This document shows, piece after piece, positions 10,998 through 22,968 of a DNA stretch of 64,000 nucleotides (position 1 is its first letter; every line of letters begins with the position of its first letter). Below the pieces are notes generated by a model. The model searched no databases, had not been told where the DNA came from, and saw only the letters and a program-made list of their open reading frames with translations. This DNA comes from Callorhinus ursinus (lineage: Eukaryota > Chordata > Mammalia > Carnivora > Otariidae), in contig NW_020313045.1 of assembly GCF_003265705.1 (NCBI RefSeq), positions 1,605,360 through 1,669,359 on the forward strand, in the 5' to 3' direction. The translations under genes were made by a program, and so were the position numbers.

Positions 10998-12697
10998 AAT
11001 TTGTCTTCTATAGTTTTATTTTCGTCAGCCCCGGAATAGGTTTAACATTTTTTCTCTATCTCTTCAAAGAAACTGCTTTTGGTTTCATTGATTTTCTCTG
11101 TTGTTCCTCTGTTTTCTGTATCACTGAGCTCTGCTTTTCCCTTTTTTATTTCCTTTTGATACATGCTTTGGTTTTATTTTGCTCTTCCTTCTTTCTTAAA
11201 GTAGAAGCTTAGACTTTTGATTTGAGACCTTTTTCCCTTTCTTAATAGAAGCATTTTTAATGCTATGAATTTCCCTCTAAGCACTGCTTTGTCTGCATCC
11301 TATGCATTGTGTTATACTGTGTTTTCATTTCTATTCAGTTCAACATATTTTCTAATTTCCCTTGAGACTCCCTCTTTGAGCTATGGATTACTTAAGACTA
11401 TGTTGTTTCATTTCCAAGTGTTTGGAGATTTTTCTCTTATCTTTCTGTTATTAATTTTTAGTTTAATCCCATTATGATCTGAAAACATATTTTGTATGAT
11501 TTAAATTCTTTTAGATTTGTTAAAATTCGCTCTATGAACCACCATATGGTTTGTCTGGATGGATGTGCCACATGCACTTGAGAAGAACATACTATTGATA
11601 GAGGAGTAACTTGTGTTACTCCATCAGATAATGTTATCATTTTTGCTTTGAAACATCAAACACATGTTAAAGATCATAAGAGGAGAAGACTAGTATATAT
11701 TTCTTCTTGTTTTCCTTCGTCTGAAAATACGTTTATTTCATTTTCATTTCTGAGGGATATTTTTGCTGATTATAGAATTCTGGATTGGTATTTTCCTTTC
11801 AGCACTTCAAAAATGCCATTCGACTTCTTTCTGGCCTCCTTGGTTTCTGCTGGAAAATTGACAGTCGTTCTCATCATTGTCCCCTGCAGATGATGTATCA
11901 TTTTAATCAGGCTCATTTAAAGATTTTTTTCTTTGATCTAGTTTTCAGCAGTTTGATTATGATTCCTTTAGGTTTACCTGTTTCAGGATCACTGAGCTTC
12001 TTGAATCTGTAGGTTTTTGTTCTCATTCTTGCTCATTTCTCTGTCCTCTGCCATCTTATTTGACTACTGAGCCCATCTGAGTTTTCATCCGTATTATATT
12101 TTTCAATTCTAAAATTTTCATTTTATTCTTTGTATTCTTTTTTGGGGGGTGGGGCGGGGCTGAGCTTTTTATTGTTTCATCTATTCCAAGAGTGTTCATA
12201 ATTGCTTATTGGAGTTTTTTCACAATGGCTGCTCCGTCAGATAATTCCAGATAATTCCTTTGTTATCTCAGTGTTGGCATCTGTTGATTGTCTTTTCCCA
12301 TAAAAGTTGAGATTCTGCTAGTTCTTTACATGCCAAGTAATTCTGAATGCTATTACCAACATTTTGGATATTATGTTATGAAACAGAGGGTTTATATAAA
12401 TCCTATGGAGAAGGTTGACGTTTTTGTTTTAGCAGACAATTGACTTGTCTTGCTAGGGCTGCAAGTTCCTGACCTGTCTTCTGTGGGACAGGGTTCTAAG
12501 GCCAGTTCTGGGTTTCTAAAGTCTTTGTAGCACTCTTCGACTTTGGTCTGCGTGCACACCACCCAGCGACCAGTCTGGCACTTGGGCAGTGGTCTATGTG
12601 TCAGTTTAGTTTCAAAGTCTTTGATATGCTAATCTGGATCAGACCCACATGTGTGCATCCCAGAGGTGAGCCCATGCATTCATAAACGACTTTATAG
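10998..12697 (-). mobile_element. Old L1, ORF2 and upstream, reverse
   Basis: On the reverse strand near 11640-11458 the translation keeps traces of the L1 ORF2 endonuclease domain (a CSSQVHVAHPS segment equivalent to the S-HG-F region). CTTTTGGTTTCATTGATTTT (11078) and GCTTATTGGAGTTTTTTCAC (12204) are typical L1M antisense phrases. The order along the window, ORF2 3' end first, agrees with one reverse-strand element. No intact frame survives. Confidence 0.78.
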
Positions 12698-12707
12698 AGT
12701 TGCTTTC

Positions 12708-12911
12708 TTTTTTAAAAAAAAAAAGATTTTATTTATTTATTTGGCAGACAGATAGAGCCAGAGAGCACAAGTGGAGGGAATGGCAGAGGGAGAAGGAGAA
12801 GCAGGCTCCCGGCCGAGCAGGGAGCCCAATGCGGGGCTCGACCCCAGGACCTTGGGATCACGACTTGAGCCAAAGGCAGATGCTCAACCAACTGAGCCAC
12901 TCGGGGGCCCC
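12708..12911 (-). mobile_element. CAN-SINE, reverse
   Basis: Complementary layout: A/T tail first (AAAAGATTTTATTTATTTAT), then GAGAAGCAGGCTCCCGGCCG, GGGGCTCGACCCCAGGACCT (complement of the B box) and CAACTGAGCCACTCGGGGGC. The 11-bp TSD GAGTTGCTTTC lies at 12697-12707 and 12915-12925. Confidence 0.95.
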
Positions 12912-12925
12912 GTGGAGTTGCTTTC

Positions 12926-13290
12926 CTAACCTCTACTCTCTTTATTATCTCCCTGGCACTTTTCAATACACTAAGGAACCCTTTCTCTGTTCTCTATCCT
13001 GGAAGCTGGAGCTTTAGTTATCCCAGTCTGCTATATATTTCCACAACTTTACTTATATCTAGAGCCAGGTGGGGAAAGGACCAGGGGAAAAATGATAAAC
13101 TCACTCCCAGTTCAGTGATACTTCAAGTTCTGGTCTTCTTCGTGAATTTGCCTGCTAGTCTTACTCTTTAGAGCCCTCACATATCTGCTCCAAGTATTGT
13201 GTCTACATTTTGTAGCCACATTCAGTATTCACTGAATGAGCGGAAGTGTGCTCACTCCATCTTAGCGAGAACCAGACCCAATCCATTTCA
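12926..13290 (-). mobile_element. Probable upstream part of old L1
   Basis: CATATCTGCTCCAAGTATTG and GCTCACTCCATCTTAGCGAG recall antisense L1M 5' sequence, continuing the element at 10998-12697 beyond the SINE. Divergence is high and the boundary is uncertain. Confidence 0.45.
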
Positions 13291-14059
13291 TCTTTTATGA
13301 GTTAGCCTTGCAAGTCACATGACGTCACTTTTGCCAGCCTCGGTTAGTCAAGACACCTGCCAAAGCCCATCCTGGTTCAAGGGGAGGGTGTGGCAAGGTT
13401 TTGAAAGTGCATGTGAGACCAGAAAGATTGTGGTGGTCAGTTTCGGAAAACATAATTTGCCACACATGGTAATAAGGAAGAAAGAAATTAGGTCAGATGA
13501 GAAATAAGGAAAAACTCAGGGTAAGACTGTTATACACAAAATGTATGCCCCAAGATCCTGCGTCCCTTCCACTCTGCTACTCATGCTTCCAGAGCAGCCC
13601 AGCAACTAAGGTAAAATGGGAAGATCGAAAACACAATTCTTTCCCACAGTGCTTCTCATTGGTATCCAGTAGCATACCCCTGGGGAGTCCGGGAGCACAT
13701 CCTGAGTGGCTTTTCCTTTTCAAAATGGCACAGTGGGAGGATGTGACAATGTAACTCCAAAAGGTAGACCCTTACAAGCCTCAGATGGACCTGCATATCC
13801 CTTCAGGGAACTTGTCTCCTGGTGTGAGGCATTGCTTTGATAAGTTTCACGGTGTCCATAAAGTAAAAGCGATCAGATCTCTCCAGAGATGATTCGCTTT
13901 TCCCTGGTCTTGAAGCCCACAAAAAGCTTCTTCCATGGACCTGCTCAAATTGGACACTGTGACCAGAGAGATGATCAAGGACCAAAAAAACAAAAATAGA
14001 ATCCCTGCAGGGTGCTGCTACACGTCAGGGCTTCTTCTCAGAGTGGCAGGACAGTGTGG
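13291..14059. other. Unique spacer
   Basis: No repeat or gene recognised. Short overlapping frames of 60-85 codons show no protein similarity. Confidence 0.45.
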
Positions 14060-14290
14060 CCCAGAGATGGCAGCCCGGTCTCTGTCCCCGCTCAGCACAT
14101 CACTAGCTTTGTGACTTGAACAAGTGACTCAGTCTTCCCGATCTCAGTTTCAAATTCCAAGATAATGATAGTATCCACCCCACGCAGCTACTGGGAGGCT
14201 TAAGTCAGTGAGGTCAAGCCTGGCAGGCACAGTGCCTGGGACTCAGCAAGCCCTCCCTGAGTGCCAGTCATTACTAACGTCGCCCAAGCC
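14060..14290 (+). mobile_element. MIR SINE
   Basis: Sense MIR blocks CACTAGCTTTGTGACTTGAA, CAAGTGACTCAGTCTTCCCG, ATAATGATAGTATCCACCCC and GCACAGTGCCTGGGACTCAG. It is close to full length. Confidence 0.72.
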
Positions 14291-14299
14291 AGCCTGCGG

Positions 14300-14430
14300 C
14301 CAGAACCTAACCTGAAGCCGGCTCAACCTGTCTGTGCCTTAGTTTCCCCATCTGTAAAATGGAAATGAAAAGAGTATCCATCTCTTAGGGTTATTTAAAG
14401 GATAAAATGAGGTGAGGGGGAAATGGGGAG
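14300..14430 (+). mobile_element. MIR 3' fragment
   Basis: CTGTGCCTTAGTTTCCCCAT, CTGTAAAATGGAAATGAAAA and TCTCTTAGGGTTATTTAAAG are the central and 3' parts of MIR. It follows another MIR at 14060 in the same orientation. Confidence 0.66.
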
Positions 14431-14469
14431 ATGTCTGTCAAAGGGTACAGACTGTTATAAGATGAATAA

Positions 14470-14950
14470 TTTCTGGGGGTCTAATACGCAGCATGGTGAC
14501 TAAAGTTAACAATACTATACTGTGTTCTTGAAACCTGCCAATAGAATAGATCTTAAGGGGCGTCCTGGGTGGCTCAGTCGGTTACGAGTCCAACTCTTGA
14601 TTTCAGCCCAGGTCATGATCTCAGGGTCGTATCAGGCTCTGTGCTCAGTGGGGAGTCGGCTTAAAATTCTCTCCACCCCCAACTCCCTTGGCCTATGCCC
14701 CTCCCCCCAGTTGTGCATGCTCTCTCTCTCTTTCAAATAAATAAATAAATCTTTAATAAAAAAAGAATAGATCTTAAGTGTTCTAAACGCACACACACAA
14801 ATGTTAACCATGTGAGGTGGTGCATGTGTTAATTAATGTGATTGTGATGATCACTTCGCAATGTACACATCCATGACATCATCACATTGTATACCTTTAA
14901 AAAAATCACACTGTACACTTAAATATATACAATTTTTGTTCGTCGATCGT
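14470..14950 (+). mobile_element. Old L1 3' end, split by a SINE
   Basis: CAGCATGGTGACTAAAGTTA, CAATACTATACTGTGTTCTT and, after the SINE, GTGATTGTGATGATCACTTC and CACATTGTATACC match the L1 3' untranslated end in sense. The SINE at 14558-14763 splits it between exact 15-bp duplications. Confidence 0.78.
14558..14763 (+). mobile_element. CAN-SINE with perfect TSD
   Basis: GGGCGTCCTGGGTGGCTCAG head, TCCAACTCTTGATTTCAGCC body and AAATAAATAAATAAATCTTT tail. The 15-bp TSD AGAATAGATCTTAAG is exact at 14543-14557 and 14764-14778. It carries a short internal deletion around the B box. Confidence 0.96.
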
Positions 14951-16295
14951 AACTCACAAAGCTAGAAAAAATAACATTAAAAAAATCTAAAATAGTCTGG
15001 GAAGAGGATTAAATGGGCTAATCAGGTAAAGTGCTTCATGCAAGACGTAGACAAAGCTAGTCTACATGAGCCTAAGCAAGTGTGATTGCAAATTTATAAA
15101 TTGTGGGACTGGGCTATGTGTATTTCAAGGTTAAAGAGCATTGTGCAAAAGGATGCAGGAAGTCACAGGTTAAACATGGTCAATTTTCCTGGAGTGTCAG
15201 TCTGATGATTTAAGAAGAAAAACCTAACCAGTAAAAGGGACTGGAACTATTTTCTAATGGCCTGCGGTTGATACCTGAGGACCTCCAGAATTCCTTTCCC
15301 GCTCCCAGAAGTGATGGCTGGGTTCCTGGGCAAAGAGAGCAGAGGCCCCTGCATGACGTGGAGGCACCTGGCCACCAGGAGAGTGTGCAGGCACTGTCTC
15401 ATAGCCCTGCCTGGCATCCTCCTCTGTCCCGGCTGCTTCAAGCACGGCCGTTTTCCGCATTCCCCTTCATTAAACAAGAAACTCAGATGTTGGTAATTAG
15501 ACAGCCGTCCCCAGCTGCCAAGTCACATTCGGTTCCAAAAAGCCCTGTATACTCCTACTTGTGTGTTTGTTAACAATGTCCCCACAACAGGTCTGCAATT
15601 AGAGCCCATCTGTTGGCTTTCTCAGAGAGCAGTGCCAAGCGGGCTGGTGAACTTGGAGTCCTCATTGTTGTGAATTCCTGACCATGAAACCCTGCAGCAG
15701 AAGGCCACTTGTCCCTGACTGAGAGAGGCTGGGGGTGCTGGGGGACCCAGACACAAGTCATGAGGGGGGAACCTAGAATAGATGTGAAGAAAGGTGGTGA
15801 GGGCGGTGGGGTACATATGCATCATGGGGTGTCCGTTCTGGCCTCCTCAACAAAGCAGACTGCCTCCTTCCTCCAGCTGACCCGTCCATCACCCCGGCCA
15901 CACCCTCTGGGTCTATCTGGTCCCGGGGGTCATTTCTCAGCAAGTACTGTTCGGTTGAAATCAGGTCTCATTGCTTTCCTTTGCAGGGGCCCCTAGTTCC
16001 ACCCCCGGAGGAGATGCCCTAGAGCCAATGTCAGCTCCCTTCCTCCATAAGCCCAGTCTTGCAGAGGAGTCAGGGATAAATAGGCCTTCCCTCTGGGAAC
16101 TGACTGGAAGATATGGAAAAGGTGAGGACATAAAATAAATTAAAATTAAAAATGTATTTTCCAAGAAGGGAGCTGTGCCTACATGTATCTGAAAAGACTT
16201 ACTGACCAGTGACTCAGTGTGAGGGTGCTTGCCAGGCACTACAGGGAACAGGGAAACTAGGCAGACATGGCCTTCCATCCACCTTAGGGAGCTTT
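14951..16295. other. Unique block, no gene seen
   Basis: About 1.3 kb. 15460-15600 has a TGGTAATTAGACAGCCG segment and GTTAACAATG that look regulatory rather than coding. Overlapping frames at 15250-15570 and 16323-15961 have no recognised domain. Confidence 0.45.
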
Positions 16296-16375
16296 GACTG
16301 AGACCGTGTTTTTTAACCCCCACTGCACATGAGCATCTCTTGGGGAGCTTTTAAAAAATATTAATGCAATAAGGT
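16296..16375 (+). mobile_element. MER3-like hAT element, left half
   Basis: GTGTTTTTTAACCCCCACTG, then CACATGAGCATCTCTTGGGG and AGCTTTTAAAAAATATTAAT, resembles the left part of the non-autonomous hAT element MER3. The right part reappears at 18715-18835, so the element was split by later insertions. Confidence 0.52.
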
Positions 16376-16566
16376 GGGGGCACCTGCGTGGCTCAATGGG
16401 TTGAGAGTCTGCCTTTGGCTCAGGTCATGATCCCAGGGTCCTGGGATCGAGTCCCGCATTGGGCTCCCTGCTCAGCGGGGAGCCTGCTTCTCCCTCTGCC
16501 TCTGCTACTCCCCCTGCTTGTGCTCTCTCTCTCTTTCAAATAAATAAATAAAATCTTTTAAAATAT
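16376..16566 (+). mobile_element. CAN-SINE at L1 junction
   Basis: Head GGGGGCACCTGCGTGGCTCA, body CCTTTGGCTCAGGTCATGAT, CT-rich segment and AAATAAATAAATAAAATCTT tail. The 13-bp TSD ATATTAATGCAAT lies at 16358-16370 and 16567-16579. It inserted exactly at the left edge of the L1 that splits the MER3-like element. Confidence 0.95.
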
Positions 16567-18712
16567 ATATTAATGCAATTAAGAAAACAATTCCATTTAT
16601 ATTACTGCCTAAAAGGAACTAAATACTTAGAAATAAATCTAACCAAGCAGGTGAAGGACTTGTATGCTGAAAGCTACCAAAAAAAAAAAAAAAAGCCAAA
16701 AGAAATTAAAGAAGATCTAAATAAATGGAAAGATAGCCCTTGTTCATGGATAGGAAAATGTAACATTGTTATGACGCCAGTACTACACAAAATTATCTAC
16801 AAATGCAACACAGTCCGATCAAAATCCCAACAACCTTTTTTTTTTTTTGCATAAATGGAAAAGCTGATCTTCCAATTCATATGGGATTGCAAGGGACCCT
16901 GAATAGCCAAGACAATTTTAAAAAAGAAGAAAGTTGGAGATCTCACGCTGCCCAACTTTAAAACTTGCTACAAAGCTATAGTTATAAAAGTGATATCGTA
17001 CTGGCATCAGGACAAGCAAATAGATCAGTGGAATATAATAGAGAATCCAGAAATAAACCCTCACATTTATGGTGCTATGGACTGAACATTTGTGTTAAAA
17101 TTCCTATGTTAAAGGTATAATCGCCAATGTGTTGGTATTTGGAGGTAAGCCCTTGGGGAGGTGATTAGGTCATGAAGGTGGAGTCCTCATGATGCCATCA
17201 GTGCTTTTAGAAGAAGGGACATGAGCGAGATGATGTCTTTCTTTGCCATGGGAGGACACAGCAAGAAAGTATCCAACTGCCAACGAGGAAGAGAGCCCTC
17301 ACCAAGAACCCAACCACACTGGCACCCTGATCTTGGACTTCTAGCCTCCAGAACCGTGAAAAATAAACATTTGTTGTTTCAGCCACCCAGTCTATGGGTA
17401 TAGCAGCCTAAACGAAGACATATGGTCAGTTGATTTTTTACTAGGAGGCCCAGACCATTCAATGAGGATAGGGCAGTCTTTTCAACCAATGGTGCTGGAA
17501 AAACTGGATATTCACAACGCAAAACAATCAAGTTGGACCCTTACCCTAAACCCTACACAAAAACAAACTCAAAATAAATTGAAGATCTAAGCTGGATTGC
17601 TGAAACTATAAAACTCTTAGAGGAAAACATTGGGGGAAATCATCATGACATTGGATTTAGCAAGGATTTCACAGGTGTGACACCAAAAGTACAGACAACA
17701 AAATACAAAATAGATAAATTGGACTTCACCAAAATTAAGGACTTCTGTGCACCAAATGAGACTATCGAGAAAGCAAAAAGATAACCTACTGCATGGGAAA
17801 AAATTATAAATCATATACCCAGTAAAAGTCCTGCAACGCAACAACAAGATCACAAACAACTCAATTAAAAAATAGGCAGAGTATTTGAATAGACACTTCT
17901 CTGCAGAAGGCATGCAGATGGCAAATAAGCACATAGAAAGAGGCTCAATATCATCAGTCATTAGGGAAATGCCCATCAAAACCACGAACCTACTGGGATG
18001 GCTACAGTTAAAAAAAATAACAAAATAACAAGTGTTAGTGAGGATATGGAGATATTAGAATTCTCATGAATTGCTGGTAGGAATATAACAATGGTGCAGC
18101 TGCTATGGAAAATGCTTGACTGTTTCTCAAACGGTTACATATGTAACTACCACATGACCCAGGCATTGCCTTCCCAGGCGTACATCTAAAAGAAGTGGCA
18201 GATATCTGTACCCACGTTCACAGCAGCATCATTCACAACAGCCAAGAGGTGGAAACAATCCAAGTGTCCACCCACAAATGAGTGGATCAATGAAATATGG
18301 GTTACACATACAATGGAATATTATTCAGCCATAAAAAAGAATGAAAATCTGAGAGTCTTCATCATGGATAGACTTCGAAAACATTATGCTAAATGAAATA
18401 AGCCAGTTATAGAAGGATAAAGGTTGTCTGATTCCATTTATATGAGGACCCTAAAATACACAGATTCATAGAGACAGAGAATAGAACAGGGTCACCAGGG
18501 ACTGGGGTGAGGGGCAGAAGGAGTGATTATTTAATGGGTATGGCTTTTGTCGGAGGCGATGAAAAGGTTTTTGGTATAGGTGGTGGTGACAGTTGCACAA
18601 TGGTGTTCATGTGTTTAATGCCAATGAATTGTACACTTGCAAATGGTTAAAATGATCAATATTATGTTATATATGTTTTGCCGTAATAGACAAAAGGAAT
18701 AAATAAGAAGTA
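16567..18712 (+). mobile_element. L1 LINE, 5'-truncated
   Basis: A 5'-truncated L1 in sense. Its forward translation around 16570-16690 (a YYCLKGTKYLEINLTKQ segment) matches the reverse-transcriptase side of L1 ORF2. Later blocks GGTGCAGCTGCTATGGAAAA, CAACAGCCAAGAGGTGGAAA and CAATGGAATATTATTCAGCC reach the 3' end near 18712. Stops, frameshifts and an inserted LTR (17073-17420) make it inactive. Confidence 0.9.
17073..17420 (+). mobile_element. Solo MLT1/MST-type LTR with TSD
   Basis: A 348-bp LTR beginning TGCTATGGACTGAACATTTG and ending GACGAAGACA-like (CGAAGACA), with AATAAACATTTGTTGTTTCA near its end, typical of ERVL-MaLR LTRs. The exact 5-bp duplication TATGG lies at 17068-17072 and 17421-17425. 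It sits in L1 ORF2 and has no internal retroviral genes. Joining the L1 sequence across the LTR gives normal L1 order. Confidence 0.88.
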
Positions 18713-18714
18713 TT

Positions 18715-18835
18715 AATTCGAGGACCCCAGCCCAGACCGATTAAGTCAAAATCCCTGGGGATCCATCCTGGGTTTCTGGGTTTTAAAGAGCTCCCCTGGA
18801 GATTCTCAGGTCGAAGTTGAGAACCACCGGTCTAA
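18715..18835 (+). mobile_element. MER3-like hAT element, right half
   Basis: AGCCCAGACCGATTAAGTCA, TGGGTTTTAAAGAGCTCCCC and GATTCTCAGGTCGAAGTTGA followed by GAACCACCGG match the right end of MER3, including the terminal inverted repeat. It completes the piece at 16296. Confidence 0.6.
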
Positions 18836-18875
18836 TAGAAGAGAGAAGACGAGATGTCCCGGTGGACATAATCGT

Positions 18876-19105
18876 TAATAATTGATTAATTGCTATTCAT
18901 TAAGGCCCCAGCACAGTGCTAAGCCCTGCAAGAGCATCATCTCTCTCAAATTACCAAGTTAACCTATGCATCTCATCTCCATTTTTCTGCCCTTCCATTT
19001 CTTCAGTGGCTTGACCACTGTCACGAAGCCAGAAGAGACAAGAGCCAGAACTTACACCCAAGACTCTGACACCAGAGCTAGGCCCTTAATTACTGTACCA
19101 CAGAG
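18876..19105 (-). mobile_element. MIR SINE, reverse
   Basis: Antisense MIR blocks TTCATTAAGGCCCCAGCACA, GTGCTAAGCCCTGCAAGAGC, ATCTCCATTTTTCTGCCCTT and CAGAACTTACACCCAAGACT. Confidence 0.7.
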
Positions 19106-19809
19106 GAGGATGCCAGCATGCTGGGGGTTTGGATGGGGAGATCAGAGGATGCTGCCATAAGGAGGCAGCATTTGAGGATCGTAGGGGCTTTCCTGCAGGG
19201 GTGAGGGTGAGCAGGGCAAAACTTCCAGCCGGAAGGAACAGCTCGGCCAAGATGGGGAAGGAGGGGAGGTATGCAGCCTCTTAGCAAAATGGCTCCCAGT
19301 GGAACCTGGATTTGAATAGGAGTAGGGTGAATGTTGAGATTCAGGATGGACTCCCGGGGCATGAAATGCCAGAGGGAAGGACATGGATTTCATTCTATGG
19401 GTCAACACAGAGCCACCAAAGGGGTCTGAGCAGAGGAGACACACTCACCACTGTCTTGGGGAGAATTCATTAGGCAGAAGCACGTAAAGTGGAGGGGCCA
19501 GCAGGGTGCATCTAACTGAGGGACACGTAGTGCCCTCTGATATGTATCAGCCACTGTCCCAGGACCTGGGGATCCGATCTGAACCCGGCAGGCCACTGGT
19601 CAGCTGGGTGGGCAGTGTGGACATGGGATGGAGGCTGGTCATCAAAGGAGTGACAAATAAAGACACAAAGGACACCAGGGTTTTAACGTGAGTTTGAGAG
19701 GAGCTGAGGATGCCCCTCAAGGAGCCATTTCATGCACAAGAGCTGTGTCGGAGGCATGATCGATCAGGGCAAGGTTTAGACACACTGCCCTTGAGCCGCT
19801 AAATGCCCT
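19106..19809. other. Unique spacer
   Basis: G-rich unique sequence with CAGAGGAGACACACTCACCA-like fragments and overlapping 60-100 codon reverse frames. I recognise no repeat, gene or RNA. Confidence 0.45.
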
Positions 19810-19975
19810 TCACTGTTAAGTAATGATTAATTTCTGTGATGCCGCTTACCACCTATGGGCCTTGGATGTGACCCAGCTTCCCTCAGTGATCCTCAGTCTC
19901 CTGGTCGGTAAAATAGAGGGATAATGATCGAACAGTCCTCATAGGGTGGTTGGGAATCCAGTGGCCCTGCCTGTT
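19810..19975 (+). mobile_element. MIR fragment
   Basis: TGCCGCTTACCACCTATGGG, CCTCAGTCTCCTGGTCGGTA and AAATAGAGGGATAATGATCG follow the MIR sense order. Both ends are eroded. Confidence 0.6.
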
Positions 19976-20884
19976 TACCACCCTGCACAGGATCTGACCC
20001 CCGGCAAGTCCTCAGCAATGTGACCTTGCAGAGAGAGTAGTGGGAACAGAGCCCTACTCCAAAGAAGCTGAGGAAGACCAGGTCAACTAGAGTGTGGAGG
20101 CTTCGAGAAGTTTCCAAATAGACTTAGGGTTGGAAAAGATCACTGGTCATTTGGTGGAGCATCAGATGAAACTGTTGCTTTGTGTTTGGAGGCCAAGTTA
20201 TATCAAAAATGTTTTAGATCTAGAATGTTCCTATTCTTGAACACAGGCAAGAGAAAGATCTACAGTGTGAAAGACAGATTCCTCTGTCCCATGTCACACC
20301 CAGTCGTGGACAAGCATTCTTTGAGAGGGCAGAATCTCTACCACCATTTAAATGGCTGCCATCTCTCTCTGTGTGGAGACCACCAGGCTTGGCTGCCAGG
20401 AAGCCATGGCCAGTGGCAGAACCCAGAACAGACAGCTACTGATAAAAATGGATCAGAGGCCTCTCCTGGATGCCCTTGGCAAACCCCCATCCTACTCCCG
20501 GCTTCTAGGACTTAAATCAACATAAGCAAGGAAGGGAGAAGAGGAGGGAGGGGAGTCCCTGCATTTGCTTGGATTATTTATCCAAAAGGGAGTAAGGGGG
20601 AAAATCTGGACCGGGCTTACCCCTGTTTACTAAATCAGGTTTTCTGCCCCTGGGTAGAATCCAGGATGGAGACCAAAGTGTAGTTCGGTCATCAAGGAAT
20701 CAAGGCCTGTTTTCATACACCTGAGTTTGAAGTTGTGAAGGGTGTAATTGCTATGTTGGCTGCTTGCTACGGAGAAGCTAGGCAGGCCAGCCCTCTGGCT
20801 CTCTTGGTCCATAGACATGTTGGAAACCCTCCCCAGGAACCTGGCACTGCAGCAATAAGAGAAAGAAGACTGGAAGCTACTGTT
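19976..20884. other. Unique spacer
   Basis: No gene or repeat is supported. A 111-codon forward frame (20180-20515) has no recognisable domain and no promoter context. Confidence 0.45.
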
Positions 20885-21071
20885 TTTTAAAGATTTTATT
20901 TATTTAAGAGAGAGAGCGCGATCAAGCACAAGCCGGGGGAGTGGCAGGCAGTGGGAGAAGCGGGCTCCCCACCGAGCAAGGAGCCCGATGTGGGGCTCGA
21001 TCCCAGGACCCCGGAATCATGACCTGAGCCAAAGGCAGATGCTTAACTGACTGAGCCACGCAGGCGCCCGG
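20885..21071 (-). mobile_element. CAN-SINE, reverse
   Basis: TTTTTTAAAGATTTTATTTA tail, GAGAAGCGGGCTCCCCACCG, GGGGCTCGATCCCAGGACCC (B-box complement) and CTGACTGAGCCACGCAGGCG head complement. It is the last CAN-SINE before a 15-kb stretch without any. Confidence 0.95.
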
Positions 21072-21409
21072 AGACACTGGTTTGAACCAAAACAGTCCCT
21101 TACCATCAGGAAGTGGGGAGTTTACCTTTTATCATCAGGTAGAGTAGAAGCTTAGAGAAGTCTCTGAGAGACAGCCTTGCCCTGGGGGAGCCCCGGACCA
21201 TTTCTTGGAAGAGGTACCATCAGAGTCCGGATTTGGAAGAGAGGCGGCAGCGAAAACTTGAAGACATTGTTGGGTCTTATTTTTACCCTGAAACACCAAG
21301 AACCGAGGGTCTCTGTGATTAGAAGACAAGACTTTGCATTTAATCCAAAGTCTTCTAGCTCAGTCATGAGGGGAGGCCAATTCCATCAGGACCATACTCG
21401 ATCATGAGT
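21072..21409. other. Unique spacer
   Basis: Mixed unique sequence without recognisable repeat or gene. Confidence 0.45.
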
Positions 21410-21645
21410 ATCAATAGAGCGTATGGTGTTTGAGATCACAGCCCCCACCATCAGAAAAACCTGGTTCAAGTTCCAACTCTGCTGTGTGACTCTGGACAAG
21501 TCACTTAGCCTCTCGGAGCCCTTTCAATTGATCTGTAAAGAAGAAATAATAATAATACCTACCTTGTAAAATCCCTCTGAGGATTAGTGAGAATCCTCTA
21601 CAGATAGAGCACACAGACAATTGCCCAGTACACACAGGACACCCT
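21410..21645 (+). mobile_element. MIR SINE
   Basis: ACCTGGTTCAAGTTCCAACT (B-box side), GGACAAGTCACTTAGCCTCT, AATAATAATAATACCTACCT and GAGGATTAGTGAGAATCCTC give a near-complete sense MIR. Confidence 0.77.
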
Positions 21646-22968
21646 GAGGGTGCAGAGGTTAGTACTTATAGAGCTACCGGTGCGTGTCCTGGGTTGGATC
21701 CTAATGCGGCAAACGCTTCTGCAGCCTTTCATTACAGAGCCCTCTCCCCCTCCTAGAGCCCCGCTCCTCTGGAGATGATGAAGTGTCACGACTTCCCAAG
21801 TGACTCTCCTGAGGCCACCTGTTGTCAGCCCACAATGATCTTTAGCACAGATTTAGCCAAGTCCGCAGAAGGTGGCTCAGGGCTCTGGGAGGGGAGCGAG
21901 TTGCTTCTCCTCTGGGGGCAGGGAAGAATCTGTCCCCATTTCAGCATCAATCAGGGCTGATGATGGGAAAGCCAAGGGAGCTTTAAGGTCTCTTCTCTAA
22001 CTGGGGGAAGACGCAAGGCACGGAGGAGGGAACAGCACGTGCAAAGACTCTGAGGCAGGAAGAGCAGAAAGAAAGACAGTGTGGCTGAAGAATAGCAAGC
22101 CAGCAGGTGGGTGGCCGGAGAAGACACCAGGAACCGTAGTGGCTGCAGACTTGCTGTGAGCCAGGCTGTCTTCCGAGCCTCTATTGCCCTTCCCAGGCTT
22201 CACAACAGGGTCCCGTGGTCAGGGCTAGCGTCTTCCTCCCTTGTAGACATCAGACCAGAGATCATGCCTCAGGTCCCTGTGACCTGTCCAGCCAGTCAGC
22301 GGCAAAGCCAGGATTTAAAGCCAGCCCCCCTGGCTTCCAGAGGCACCCATGGAAATGTTCTGCCGCATTGCCCCAGGCACGGGGCAGTGCTTAAAGCTAT
22401 CTGTGTTATCCTCAAAGCAGCAGGAACTAAGGAGGAGCACATAACCTCATCTGCATCCTCTGACGAGATCCTTCGGGCTGCTGGTAAGGAATAGATTTGA
22501 AGAGGCTAAGGGTGAAGGTGTTGGGACGAGAGCAATTAGGAGCGGGCTGGGCTGGTGTTGCAGAAGGTGGGGAGAAGCGGTCAATTTTAGGGACAATTTT
22601 AGGTGTTCTCACCTTTGTGCTTACGCTAATTTTATTTATGGAATAACAGAATTAGCTCTTGACTGGCTCAGCACTTGGGAAGGGGGAGAGGGGAGGGAGG
22701 TGTCAACTCACCAGAGAACCTCCGCAGCCCCTCCAGGGACCTTGCTGTCACTTTCCACAGCCCCTCCTGTCAGGGTGAGGGGCTCCCAGCCCCCTTCCCT
22801 CTATGGTGGGGGGGTCGTAGGAGCAGGCAGATCCCAGGGGACCGGCATTCAGCTTGCTTCCCCAAGAACTGTGCAAACAGGGAGACAGCCCTCCCAGGGG
22901 GGGCAGGAAGCCCTCTCCAGACCCCAGAGCCCTCATCGGCCACCTCCCTCCCCCCACCTCCCACCCTC

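Noticed and set aside
16567..18712. Active L1 reverse transcriptase
   Set aside because: The copy is 5'-truncated, has stops and frameshifts and carries an inserted LTR.
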